DNA of 64,000 nucleotides, taken from the NCBI RefSeq assembly GCF_014522205.1, contig NZ_CP046884.1, positions 868,001-932,000 of the forward strand, written 5' to 3'. Source of the DNA: Corynebacterium poyangense (GTDB taxonomy: Bacteria > Actinomycetota > Actinomycetes > Mycobacteriales > Mycobacteriaceae). A model generated the notes under the pieces. The model was not told the DNA's origin. It made no database searches and saw only the letters and a program-made list of their open reading frames with translations. This document shows positions 56,797-64,000 of the stretch, piece by piece (position 1 is the first letter of the stretch; every line of letters starts with the position of its first letter). The position numbers were made by a program, and so were the translations under genes.

Positions 56797-57417
56797 CTAG
56801 ATCCAGCCAAACTCCTTAGCGTTGCGCGCCGCCTCGTAGCGATTACTCGCTCCGGTTTTCGCGATGATCGAGGACACGTGGTTACGCACGGTGCCTTGTG
56901 TGAGGTGGAGTTGTTTAGCAATTTCTCGGGTATCTGCACCTGTGCTAGCCACGCGAGCCACTTCTATTTCACGTTCTGTGAGAGGGGAGTCTGGAGTGAA
57001 AAGTGATTCTTCCGCCAAGGTGGGATCTATCACTCGGTGACCGACATGGACACGGCGCACTGTTTCAGCTAGTTGCTCTGGGGGAGTGTCTTTCACCACG
57101 AACCCCCTGGCGCCGGCTGTAAGAGCTTTTTTGAGATACCCTGGCCTCCCAAAAGTCGTGACAATGATGCTTCGGCATGCCAGACCTGCCGAAGTTAGTG
57201 CTCCAGCTGCTTCAATGCCTGACATCCCGGGCATGTCGATATCGAGCAAAGCTACGTGCACCTGCTGTGTGCGGACGAGTTCCACCACGTCGCTTCCGAT
57301 CCCTGTTTCAGCGACCACTTCGATGTCACGCTCCGTGCTCAGTAGTGCAGCCAGCGCTCCCCGCACGAGGGATTGGTCGTCGGCTATGAGTACTCGGATG
57401 GTCGTCGTCTCAGTCAT
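56797..57417 (-). CDS. Response regulator, NarL/LuxR family
   Basis: A 206-residue two-component regulator. The receiver has acidic D13-D14, the phosphoacceptor D59 in LLDIDMPGMSG, and K in VVKDTPP. The C-terminal LuxR-type HTH is LTEREIEVARVASTGADTREIAKQLHLTQGTVRNHVSSIIAKTG. It overlaps the sensor kinase gene by eight bases. It most likely activates the ABC exporter genes upstream in the same operon; the palindrome at 60289 is a candidate site. Confidence 0.94.
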   Translation of the reverse strand: MTETTTIRVLIADDQSLVRGALAALLSTERDIEVVAETGIGSDVVELVRTQQVHVALLDIDMPGMSGIEAAGALTSAGLACRSIIVTTFGRPGYLKKALTAGARGFVVKDTPPEQLAETVRRVHVGHRVIDPTLAEESLFTPDSPLTEREIEVARVASTGADTREIAKQLHLTQGTVRNHVSSIIAKTGASNRYEAARNAKEFGWI

Positions 57418-58531
57418 CGCCTAGCCGTTCCTTGTTCCCGCTCATCGTCACGAAGACACGAGTTCCCCCGCCGGGGGCTGCTTCGATGGCTACTGTGCCT
57501 CCTGCTGCCGCTACCCGCTCATTCATACTCGTTAATCCGTTGCCGCCTTTTCTTTCGTCATGATCGATGCCTACGCCGTCATCCGAAATTTGTAGCTTAT
57601 CTGCCGTCACACGGATATCCACATGGCTGGCTTGCGCGTGGCGCACAATGTTCGTGGTTGCTTCCCTAAGAACCCATGAGAATAGGGCGCCGTTGGTTCC
57701 CACCACTGCTGGCTGGGTGGGAAGGCGGTAAGAAATAGCTGCTGCGTCTAATGCCTGCTTAGTGGCTTCGATTGCTTGAGAAAAGTCGGGTGAATGTAGT
57801 TGTGTGACGGTTGAACGTACCTCGGTCAATGCCTTGCGAGACAGGAGAATAATGTCTTCCAACTCTCTACGGGATGCCTGTAGATCAGTCTCGATGAGGT
57901 GCTTCAACAATTCAGATTTGAGGTTGATGACCGTGAGCGAATGCCCCAAAAGATCATGGACGTCCAAGGCGATCCGCTCGCGCTCTTTCACCATGTCCAA
58001 TTGATGCTGTACCTCGGTCAGCTTCTCATCATGACGGGAAAATAGGGCGACGACCAGTACAAAGAGGCAAGAAAAGATGAACGGCCAGACGGATAAGGTT
58101 TGACTGGAATAAGAAATCCATGCAATACAACTAATGGTAGCGATGAGAAACAGTGTCCACGGTATAGCGAAACTTAATGGAGCGACAAAACAAGGCAAGG
58201 CGCAAAGGAACGGGGTGAAAGCAATAGCGTGAGCCCCCAAAGGCCACATGCTCAGTACCGATAGTGCAACGAGGATCCCCAGCAACAGAGGCCAGCGCTG
58301 CGTCGGAGACCACGTCTGTGAATACCTCACTCCAAAAGCGAAGAGGTAAACCGCTATAAATGCTGCGGTAATTGCAGCACCCACCACACGCAGCGAAAGT
58401 GGCGTGGATGGTTCTTGCAACCGCGACCATATAGGAATGAGGAGAAATGGTAGCCATATCCCAGCTAGCGCCATGTTAGACAGGTTAAAACTGCCATATG
58501 GTTTCCTTTGCGTCCTTACTCGCAAGTTCAT
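57410..58531 (-). CDS. Sensor histidine kinase, HisKA_3 (DesK-like)
   Basis: A 373-residue kinase. Five or six N-terminal transmembrane helices (about 20-165) have very short loops, so the signal is probably sensed in the membrane, as in DesK or LiaS-like kinases. The phosphorylated histidine is H192 in ERIALDVHDLLGHS. The ATP-binding N box is LREATTNIVRHAQA and the G box SDDGVGIDHDERKGGNGL. It overlaps the permease gene by four bases and the regulator gene by eight. Confidence 0.93.
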   Translation of the reverse strand: MNLRVRTQRKPYGSFNLSNMALAGIWLPFLLIPIWSRLQEPSTPLSLRVVGAAITAAFIAVYLFAFGVRYSQTWSPTQRWPLLLGILVALSVLSMWPLGAHAIAFTPFLCALPCFVAPLSFAIPWTLFLIATISCIAWISYSSQTLSVWPFIFSCLFVLVVALFSRHDEKLTEVQHQLDMVKERERIALDVHDLLGHSLTVINLKSELLKHLIETDLQASRRELEDIILLSRKALTEVRSTVTQLHSPDFSQAIEATKQALDAAAISYRLPTQPAVVGTNGALFSWVLREATTNIVRHAQASHVDIRVTADKLQISDDGVGIDHDERKGGNGLTSMNERVAAAGGTVAIEAAPGGGTRVFVTMSGNKERLGDD

Positions 58532-59304
58532 CGACGACCCTTATCTCGTTTCCTCAGTAGAACACAGACAAAGATGAACACTAAGGTCCAGCAGATGATG
58601 TTAGCCATGATAAACCAGAAAGAATCGTTCATGACGTACGGTTCTGTTTGGGTTTCCTGGATGCCTTCGGTCAACGGCCAGCGTGCCAGGGCACCTAATC
58701 CGTACATCGGAGTGTAGCGCCCAATCTTCATGAGCCCTTCAGTCAAGGGCATGAAAACATTGCCAGCGAAAGCCAACAGAACGATCGATCCAGACGCAAG
58801 GGACACCGAATTTGCCGTTGGCATAAGCATTCCCCATGCTAGGCCGTAGAAACCGATAGGAACAGCTGTCAGAATCGTGAGGAAATACGATGCAATCCAC
58901 GCTGCTGCTGGCATGCTCGCGCCGGTAAAGACTCCGGCAATATTGACTGCTGTGACGGGTAACGCCGCTCGAACAAGGATATTCAGCAAGTTAGATATGA
59001 GAATTTGTGGTTGTGTCAAGGGGGTGAGTGCTAGCTGCCGACCCCATCCAGTCTCGTGCTCCACCACAGAGTTCGCTACGGCGACGACGCTGCCCGTTGC
59101 GCCAGCATACAATGCCATGCCGATCATCACGTAGGCTGCGACATTACCGTTGCCGATCTGTTGGTTGGAGTAATCTTGATTCGCGCCAAACAACAGGTAG
59201 AAGAACACGGGCAAAGCCACGGAGAAAAAGAGAGTTGACCAATTTCGGGCAAGGCGGCTGAGGTCATAAACCGAAAATTGCAGGGTACGAATGAGGGTGC
59301 TCAT
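58528..59304 (-). CDS. ABC transporter permease (ABC-2 type)
   Basis: A 258-residue protein with six predicted helices. SVALPVFFYLLFGANQ and GIALYAGATGSVVAVANSVVEHETGWGRQLALTPL-type segments are typical of ABC-2 drug exporter permeases (DrrB/YadH). The start ATG overlaps the ATPase stop in TAATG, so the subunits are translationally coupled. With the two-component genes it forms a self-contained sensing and export unit like the linearmycin resistance system of Bacillus, which it resembles in layout only. Confidence 0.92.
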   Translation of the reverse strand: MSTLIRTLQFSVYDLSRLARNWSTLFFSVALPVFFYLLFGANQDYSNQQIGNGNVAAYVMIGMALYAGATGSVVAVANSVVEHETGWGRQLALTPLTQPQILISNLLNILVRAALPVTAVNIAGVFTGASMPAAAWIASYFLTILTAVPIGFYGLAWGMLMPTANSVSLASGSIVLLAFAGNVFMPLTEGLMKIGRYTPMYGLGALARWPLTEGIQETQTEPYVMNDSFWFIMANIICWTLVFIFVCVLLRKRDKGRR

Positions 59305-60230
59305 TATTTATTCTCCTGTTGGGTGAGTTGGATGAATGTGTCTTCCAAACTGTTGGATGTGATGCGGAGATTCCTTGCCCCCGCCTTGGTGAGTAGAAAA
59401 AGAGCTAAGGCATCCGAGTCTTTGGTGCTCATTTTTATCGACTCGCCGAATCTTTCCACTGAGATAACTCCGGGGAAGTGCTTTGGTGGCATGGTTTCTG
59501 CAGGGAGGGTGCACTCAATGACGTGAGAGTCTGTCATTGAGCAAATCGAATTTGTGGAGCCGTCGGCAATAATCTGACCACCAGACATGAGCACAATACG
59601 ATTAGCGAAGTCCTGTGCTTCCTCCAAGTAATGCGTGGCAAAAACAATAGTTTTCCCTCGTTCAGCTTGTACCTGCATTGCTTTCCAGAAGAGGCGACGG
59701 TTGCTGGGATCCATGCCAGTGGTTGGTTCGTCGAGGATTATGAGATCTGGGTTGCCTAGTAGAGCCAAAGCGAAACGCAGTCGTTGTTGCTCGCCACCCG
59801 AACACTTACCGACGCGCCGGGTACGGATTTCGGTCAGATTGGCTTGCTCAAGAATTTCTTCAATGGGTTCGGGGTGTTGATAGGTGTGGGCAATCATTCG
59901 GACTGTAGATTCCACGGTCATATCTGGGAGCAGCCCACCGGATTGCATGACCGCGCCAACGCGTGCGTCCTTCACTGCACTATGCGGGGAGGTTCCAAAG
60001 ATGCTGACAGATCCTGATGTTGGGGTAGTCAATCCCAAGATAATGTCGATGAGTGTGGTTTTCCCTGCGCCATTGGGCCCAAGCAGACCAATGATCTCAC
60101 CAGAATTGAAGCTCAGATCGATGCCACGGAGTGCGTGGATAGGGCTTTGGCCCGTAGCGGGGAAAACTTTGGTGAGTTCTTTTATTATCACCAACGGCGT
60201 GGCACTGTTGGGATGGGATGAATTGTTCAT
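59304..60230 (-). CDS. ABC transporter ATP-binding protein
   Basis: A 308-residue ATPase. Walker A is GPNGAGKT at 51-58, the signature CSGGEQQR at 143-150, and Walker B LIILDEP at 163-169, followed by ATHYLEEAQDFANRIVLM. The C-terminal ~75 residues are the DrrA-type extension. It is the first gene of the ATPase-permease-kinase-regulator operon. A 14-base palindrome lies 59 bases upstream of its start. Confidence 0.94.
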   Translation of the reverse strand: MNNSSHPNSATPLVIIKELTKVFPATGQSPIHALRGIDLSFNSGEIIGLLGPNGAGKTTLIDIILGLTTPTSGSVSIFGTSPHSAVKDARVGAVMQSGGLLPDMTVESTVRMIAHTYQHPEPIEEILEQANLTEIRTRRVGKCSGGEQQRLRFALALLGNPDLIILDEPTTGMDPSNRRLFWKAMQVQAERGKTIVFATHYLEEAQDFANRIVLMSGGQIIADGSTNSICSMTDSHVIECTLPAETMPPKHFPGVISVERFGESIKMSTKDSDALALFLLTKAGARNLRITSNSLEDTFIQLTQQENK

Positions 60231-60288
60231 ATTTGCAGTATTTCCAACGCGAGGGAAAACTCGAGAGAATAAAAGTCATTATTTAGCG

Positions 60289-60302
60289 ATGACATTTGTC
60301 AT
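60289..60302. promoter_or_regulatory. Palindrome upstream of the ABC/two-component operon
   Basis: ATGACA-TT-TGTCAT is a perfect 14-base palindrome 59 bases upstream of the ATPase start. A further GTCAT half site lies at 60275-60279. NarL-type regulators often bind such ATGAC/GTCAT sites, so this is the best candidate for autoregulation by the response regulator of the operon. Confidence 0.55.
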
Positions 60303-60570
60303 GGGGTGTCCCCTATGAGTTTGTGGAGTGTGAAGAGATCACATCGCGAAGCGTTTTGACCGGTCAGATATGTTGTGTCTTAAGAACAAAGATTGACACG
60401 AACGCCGTGGTTACTATCAACAAGTGTGGACGTGGTATTTGTGAAGTCTCAACGGATCAGTGATGCCAATATGACGAGAGCGGTCGTTATGGTTCGGGAT
60501 ATAACGCGAGAATATTTCGGCGATCATTGACATCCGCTTGACGAAAATACAGCAGGAAACGGTGAAGAAT

Positions 60571-60620
60571 AGTTGCCAAACTACGGAAAAACTAGTTGCC
60601 GAAGTGGGCAACTGTTGACA
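60571..60620 (+). promoter_or_regulatory. AGTTGCC repeat cluster with promoter-like box
   Basis: AGTTGCC at 60571-60577 and 60594-60600, spaced 23 bases apart (about two helix turns), and GGCAACT at 60607-60613. TTGACA follows at 60615, with TGGTAAT about 18 bases further. It looks like an operator array at a promoter, but no gene follows in the expected place. Confidence 0.35.
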
Positions 60621-60998
60621 TAAAGCTCCTACGACTAGTGGTAATGGAATTACGCACTATTCATGCAGAACATCAAAGTTCTACATGGACGGAGTTTCAC
60701 ACTACGAAGTAGGTGCCATTGCGTTCGTGGGTGGCATTTGTTGTAGCTCGTTAAGATAGTAGGAGCAATCTTTCACTTGAAACGCATGTACGCGGGTAAC
60801 CCCAGCACTGTCCCTTATCAACGGCCAGCAGTAAGTTTCCTCTTTAAGCTGTTGATTGAACCAGATCTGCGTCGGACTTAACTGGGGAGCGATATTCTGT
60901 TTCCTTATTCCCCAAAATATTGGGTGAGGTTCTCTGTAAAAGGTAGGTGCTTGTCAATTGAGTAACAGAGGTGACATCACGGAGAAAACCGACGGGTT

Positions 60999-61439
60999 CT
61001 ATGAATGCGGCGTAGAGCTTCGACGTTGAGTGACTTTGATTCTCTTATGCAAAATGACAAAGAACATGATGAAAGAGATAGTTAGCAAAATATGTCCGAC
61101 GCCGGCAAGTCCAGACCATGCCGCAGACCAGGCATCACCATGGTTGGTGGCATGAACAATTCCGTTGATGAGCATGAAAGTGATGGTCCATCCCAAGGCA
61201 ATATTGTGCAGAACAAACCATGCGGTGAACTGGCGATGGGAGCTCAAAGAAAAGGCATAGTCTAACCCCAGGCAAATGAGGAAGAACATCATACCTAGGG
61301 TCAAGAGGTGAGTATGGAGGATGTTGAGCTGGGTTTGTCCGCCATCTCCGGTATAGATTTTGGTGAATTCTCGATAGAAAACTCCGGCTAATAAACCCAT
61401 CCCTAAGTAGGTACAAGCCGCCCAATAAAGCTTCTTCAT
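60999..61439 (-). CDS. DUF2871 membrane protein
   Basis: About 146 residues from ATG 61439 with four transmembrane helices. GLLAGVFYREFTKIY, LHTHLLTLGMMFFLICLGLDYAF and TFMLINGIVHATNHG fit DUF2871; several histidines (HTH, HN, HATNHG) might bind a metal or heme. A longer frame to 61526 overlaps the upstream MFS gene and lacks a better start. It lies 47 bases after the MFS gene. The function is unknown. Confidence 0.82.
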   Translation of the reverse strand: MKKLYWAACTYLGMGLLAGVFYREFTKIYTGDGGQTQLNILHTHLLTLGMMFFLICLGLDYAFSLSSHRQFTAWFVLHNIALGWTITFMLINGIVHATNHGDAWSAAWSGLAGVGHILLTISFIMFFVILHKRIKVTQRRSSTPHS

Positions 61440-61486
61440 AATTCTGAGACTAACAGCGCTGGAAGTCCAACCACCCGAAGGTATTG

Positions 61487-62695
61487 TTAGCGCACTTTCT
61501 TTGGTAGCTTGATCTGGTTTCGCCAAAGGAACATCCAGGCAGCACCAAATACGGCGAGACCGCCACAGCTAAGCACCCCGATATGTAGGGTGGCAAGGGC
61601 TACGAGCGCGGATATTAAAGACGGTCCGCCGAGTAACCCGACAGTGTTGAAGAGTGCCCAAACTCCGAGGAATTTCGCTCGCCCTTCGGTGGGGGAGAGG
61701 TCCGCACCAATAGTCATATTAATTCCGGTGCCGAGGCCATTTCCTAGTGCCATGATGAACATGGATAACCACAAACCAGAGGCGGTGGGGATAAGAACCA
61801 TGGTGATTAATCCGAGGCCGAAGATACTCAAACAGGAGCATAGGGTAGTGGCGCGGCCCATGCGGTCTTTGATGAAAGCCCCAGGAATCATCAGACACAG
61901 TTCTACTGCTGCGCCTAAGGCGATGATGAGAGAGATAGTGGATTTATGCAGGCCTAGCTCTACTCCCCAAAGCTGAACTACCGCGGGCATAGCAGAGCGC
62001 GCTAGCCCCAATGTGATGACGCTGATTCCACTGAGAATGACGGCATTCCAGCGAATATCTAGTTGAGAAAGCGGCGGATGAGTGTCGCTCTTCTTATCGG
62101 CCGAGGAAGGTTTTTCTCGACCTATCCCAGCGACATCTTCAAACGCCCGTGCCGCCGGAAGTTGGAGGACAATAATCGCAGCCAGAGCGCAGAGTGCAGA
62201 GAAAACAAAGACTGACCAGACAGGCCAGATGTAGAGCAACCCAGCAGAGACCATGGGGCCGAGGAGATTTCCTACTCGCATTGTTCCACCAAGAGCGGTC
62301 ATTCCTCGGCCGAGGTCCTCGGGAGGAAGGACGGTGGCCACAAAAGCTTGTCTGGCGAGGTTCCATAGATCTTGGATCGGGGCTCGCAAAAATAAACCTA
62401 AGGCGTACAGCGGTAGTGAGTGCAGCATCAGAGCCACGACGGTGATGCCGGTGACAACAATTGCGGCGAGAGAAGCAACCACCATGGCTCGGGCGTCACC
62501 TACTCGGTCGATGAAGTTGCCGGCGGGGACGGTACAGATCAAAGATGCCACGCCCATGAGCGCAACGATTGCGGCGGCTGTGGGTTGGGAGCCCCCGGCT
62601 TGGAGACCAGCGATAATGAGGATAGGGGTGGTTGTGCCAATGGCGATGGCAAAAAGAAGCGCGGGAACAATAACGGGCCACCAAATATCCTTCAT
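61487..62695 (-). CDS. MFS transporter
   Basis: About 402 residues from ATG 62695, with 12 predicted helices. Motif A is GNFIDRVGDARAM after TM2 (weak), and the second-half equivalent is GAFIKDRMGRAT. The frame extends to 62719, but MKDIWWPVIVPALLFAIAIG is the likely start. It resembles drug or sugar efflux MFS proteins, without a diagnostic substrate motif. It is followed by DUF2871 on the same strand. Confidence 0.87.
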   Translation of the reverse strand: MKDIWWPVIVPALLFAIAIGTTTPILIIAGLQAGGSQPTAAAIVALMGVASLICTVPAGNFIDRVGDARAMVVASLAAIVVTGITVVALMLHSLPLYALGLFLRAPIQDLWNLARQAFVATVLPPEDLGRGMTALGGTMRVGNLLGPMVSAGLLYIWPVWSVFVFSALCALAAIIVLQLPAARAFEDVAGIGREKPSSADKKSDTHPPLSQLDIRWNAVILSGISVITLGLARSAMPAVVQLWGVELGLHKSTISLIIALGAAVELCLMIPGAFIKDRMGRATTLCSCLSIFGLGLITMVLIPTASGLWLSMFIMALGNGLGTGINMTIGADLSPTEGRAKFLGVWALFNTVGLLGGPSLISALVALATLHIGVLSCGGLAVFGAAWMFLWRNQIKLPKKVR

Positions 62696-62880
62696 AGGGG
62701 AATAGTGTAGAACCACCATGACCTTGTGATGCGGTTGGATGCGGTTTTGTGGGTGCGGTGGAAGGGAGGATCAGCGGAGACCGGAGCATAAAAACTATTC
62801 CAGACAAAGTGAAAAAGTAGACAGTCTTTCTTTACGGGAATACCTTTATTTATTTGCTATTAAATGCCAGGATTGAGGAC

Positions 62881-62982
62881 ATGATTAGCGATATTCTTTC
62901 TCTGCTTTCTTCGTCCGACAATCTCTCCAGCGTGCTCGACTGGTTTGCTTACGCTCCTGGAATTCTGCCCGCCACCCCATAG
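62881..62982 (+). CDS. 33-residue ORF directly before guaB1
   Basis: ATG 62881 with TGAGGAC immediately upstream, and TAG at 62980-62982, 18 bases before guaB1. The product begins MISDILSLLSSSDNLSSV and ends PGILPATP. It is S/L-rich and amphipathic, without a signal peptide. It may be a leader peptide coupled to guaB1 translation or a very short envelope protein. The A+T-rich stretch at 62835-62865 could hold the promoter. Coding status is unproven. Confidence 0.5.
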   Translation: MISDILSLLSSSDNLSSVLDWFAYAPGILPATP

Positions 62983-63000
62983 AGCACTACCCTAGAGGCC

Positions 63001-64000
63001 ATGGAATTTCTCAATGGCCTGCGTCCCAGTTATGACCTCACCTACGAGGATGTCTTCATGGTGCCTTCGCGTTCTGCGATAGGCTCCCGAATGAACGTCG
63101 ACCTTCATACTGGGGATGGTACGGGTACCACGATCCCGCTCATCGTGGCCAATATGACCGCCGTCGCTGGTCGCCGCATGGCTGAAACTGTGGCCCGGCG
63201 CGGCGGAATGGCTATTTTGCCCCAAGATGTTCCGGCAGATATTGCTGCCGACACAATTCACCAAGTTAAATCATCTCACCTATTTTTTGACACCCCCATC
63301 AAGGTTAAACCTCATCACACAGTGGGATATGTCAAACATCTCCTCCCTAAACGCGCTCATGGTGCAGCCATAGTCATCGACCCTGACTCTGATCGCCCGG
63401 TGGGGATTATCACCGAAAAAGATCTTCACGATGTGGATAATTTCGCCCAGGTCGGGCGCCTTATGTCCACGGAATTATTGACGTTGCCCGAGGGGATCGA
63501 CCCTCGTGAAGCATTTGGGATCCTTAACAAGAATTCTCGAAAACTTGCTCCAGTAGTAAAGTCCGACGGACGCTTGGCTGGGATCCTTACCCGGAAAGGT
63601 GCGTTAAGAGCTAGTTTGTATGAACCGGCGGTGGACACCCACCACCACCTCCGAGTGGGAGCAGCTATTGGGATTAACGGGAATGTAGAAAGGCGAGCCC
63701 GCACTCTGCTCGAGGCTGGTGCGGACACTCTGGTGGTAGATACCGCCCACGGGCACCAAGAAACCATGCTGAAAGCTGTAGAGCGGGTTCGGGCTCTAGA
63801 TCCCGGTGTCCCGGTAGTAGCTGGCAACGTGGTGACCGAACGCGCGGTCGAAGACCTCGTCAACGCTGGTGCCGATATCATCAAAGTAGGGGTGGGCCCT
63901 GGGGCAATGTGCACGACTCGAATGCAAACCGGAGTGGGTCGTCCCCAATTCTCCGCAGTTGTGGAGTGCGCAGAAAAGGCCCAGGAATTAGGAGCACATG
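63001..64000 (+). CDS. guaB1: GuaB1-family IMP dehydrogenase-related protein (5' part)
   Basis: The frame is open from ATG 63001 to the window end, 333 residues, so the gene continues beyond. A GAGG site is just upstream. The N-terminal barrel half has [15 protein letters not shown]. Two CBS domains follow (about 100-210, with [11 protein letters not shown] and [13 protein letters not shown]). Then come VDTAHGHQE and the active-site [10 protein letters not shown] with Cys304. This family was annotated as IMP dehydrogenase-like, but mycobacterial GuaB1 has been described as a GMP reductase controlled by nucleotides through its CBS domains. Confidence 0.93.
   Translation, partial: MEFLNGLRPSYDLTYEDVFMVPSRSAIGSRMNVDLHTGDGTGTTIPLIVANMTAVAGRRMAETVARRGGMAILPQDVPADIAADTIHQVKSSHLFFDTPIKVKPHHTVGYVKHLLPKRAHGAAIVIDPDSDRPVGIITEKDLHDVDNFAQVGRLMSTELLTLPEGIDPREAFGILNKNSRKLAPVVKSDGRLAGILTRKGALRASLYEPAVDTHHHLRVGAAIGINGNVERRARTLLEAGADTLVVDTAHGHQETMLKAVERVRALDPGVPVVAGNVVTERAVEDLVNAGADIIKVGVGPGAMCTTRMQTGVGRPQFSAVVECAEKAQELGAH

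Larger units (their letters stand above)
60231..60998. other. Large intergenic region
   Basis: 768 bases. The first ~100 hold the ABC operon promoter and palindrome. At 60571-60613 AGTTGCC occurs twice as a direct repeat (60571 and 60594) and once inverted (GGCAACT at 60607), directly before TTGACA (60615-60620), so a regulated plus-strand promoter is possible. The only frames after it are very short, for example 24 codons at 60685-60759. No supportable gene. Confidence 0.45.

Noticed and set aside
60417..60611. 64-codon minus-strand frame in the large intergenic region
   Set aside because: No ribosome site, odd composition, and it overlaps the AGTTGCC repeats; more likely chance.

Overview
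The window looks like chromosome from a mycolic-acid actinobacterium, most likely a Corynebacterium of moderate G+C. Three things point there: the mycothiol gene mca, a short Z-isoprenyl diphosphate synthase, and gene orders that match mycobacteria. These orders are lytic transglycosylase-eno-ftsB-DUF501-ppx (like Rv1022-Rv1026), mca-small membrane protein-isoprenyl synthase (like Rv1082-Rv1086), and ispH-DUF6542-ychF (like Rv1110-Rv1112). They are recalled from memory, not searched.

Layout. 0-3.2 kb: a PadR-controlled ABC exporter operon, minus strand. 3.3-9.3 kb: FAH-family enzyme, pth, rplY, an orphan TetR, prs, glmU and tRNA-Gln. 9.3-21 kb: TetR-mfd-mazG, a CPBP protease gene with two in-frame stop codons, then lytic transglycosylase, eno, ftsB, DUF501, ppx, an unusual tRNA-Leu(UAA) and a Bax-inhibitor-like membrane protein. 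21-28.6 kb: a fatty-acid island with oleate hydratase between two inverted acyl-CoA ligase paralogues, a secreted SGNH hydrolase and a 52-codon gene. 28.6-38.4 kb: lipoproteins, greA, DUF4307, mca, isoprenyl synthase, coaA, glyA, a GH13 hydrolase, DUF5997 and a LysR-sensor-only protein. 38.4-45.1 kb: acetyltransferase, a TetR/DHA2 efflux pair with a 24-bp operator palindrome, and a 5-oxoprolinase operon (NRAMP-like carrier-pxpA-pxpB-pxpC). 45.2-55 kb: fumC, glpX, DUF4245, xseB-xseA, ispH, DUF6542, AI-2E-family protein and ychF. 55-61 kb: an accessory stretch with a NYN-domain protein, decayed DNA, and a two-component system coupled to an ABC exporter. 61-64 kb: DUF2871, an MFS carrier, a 33-codon ORF and the 5' part of guaB1.

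How the genes work together. Most of the window is housekeeping: PRPP and UDP-GlcNAc, glycolysis/TCA, isoprenoids, DNA repair, thiol detoxification and division. Three units are transport systems, each with its own regulator (PadR, TetR, two-component). The most unusual part is 21.2-28.6 kb. The two ligases share three blocks (429, 200 and 92 bp) that look identical base for base in inverted orientation, separated by diverged sequence. This is the pattern expected from gene conversion, and it makes the oleate hydratase segment a candidate invertible element that could swap promoters and N-termini between the ligases. Other points for follow-up are the CPBP gene with conserved motifs but two stops, a class-I-shaped tRNA-Leu(UAA), small unannotated ORFs, and a possible structured RNA downstream of ychF. 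All coordinates were read by eye; no alignments or database searches were run.
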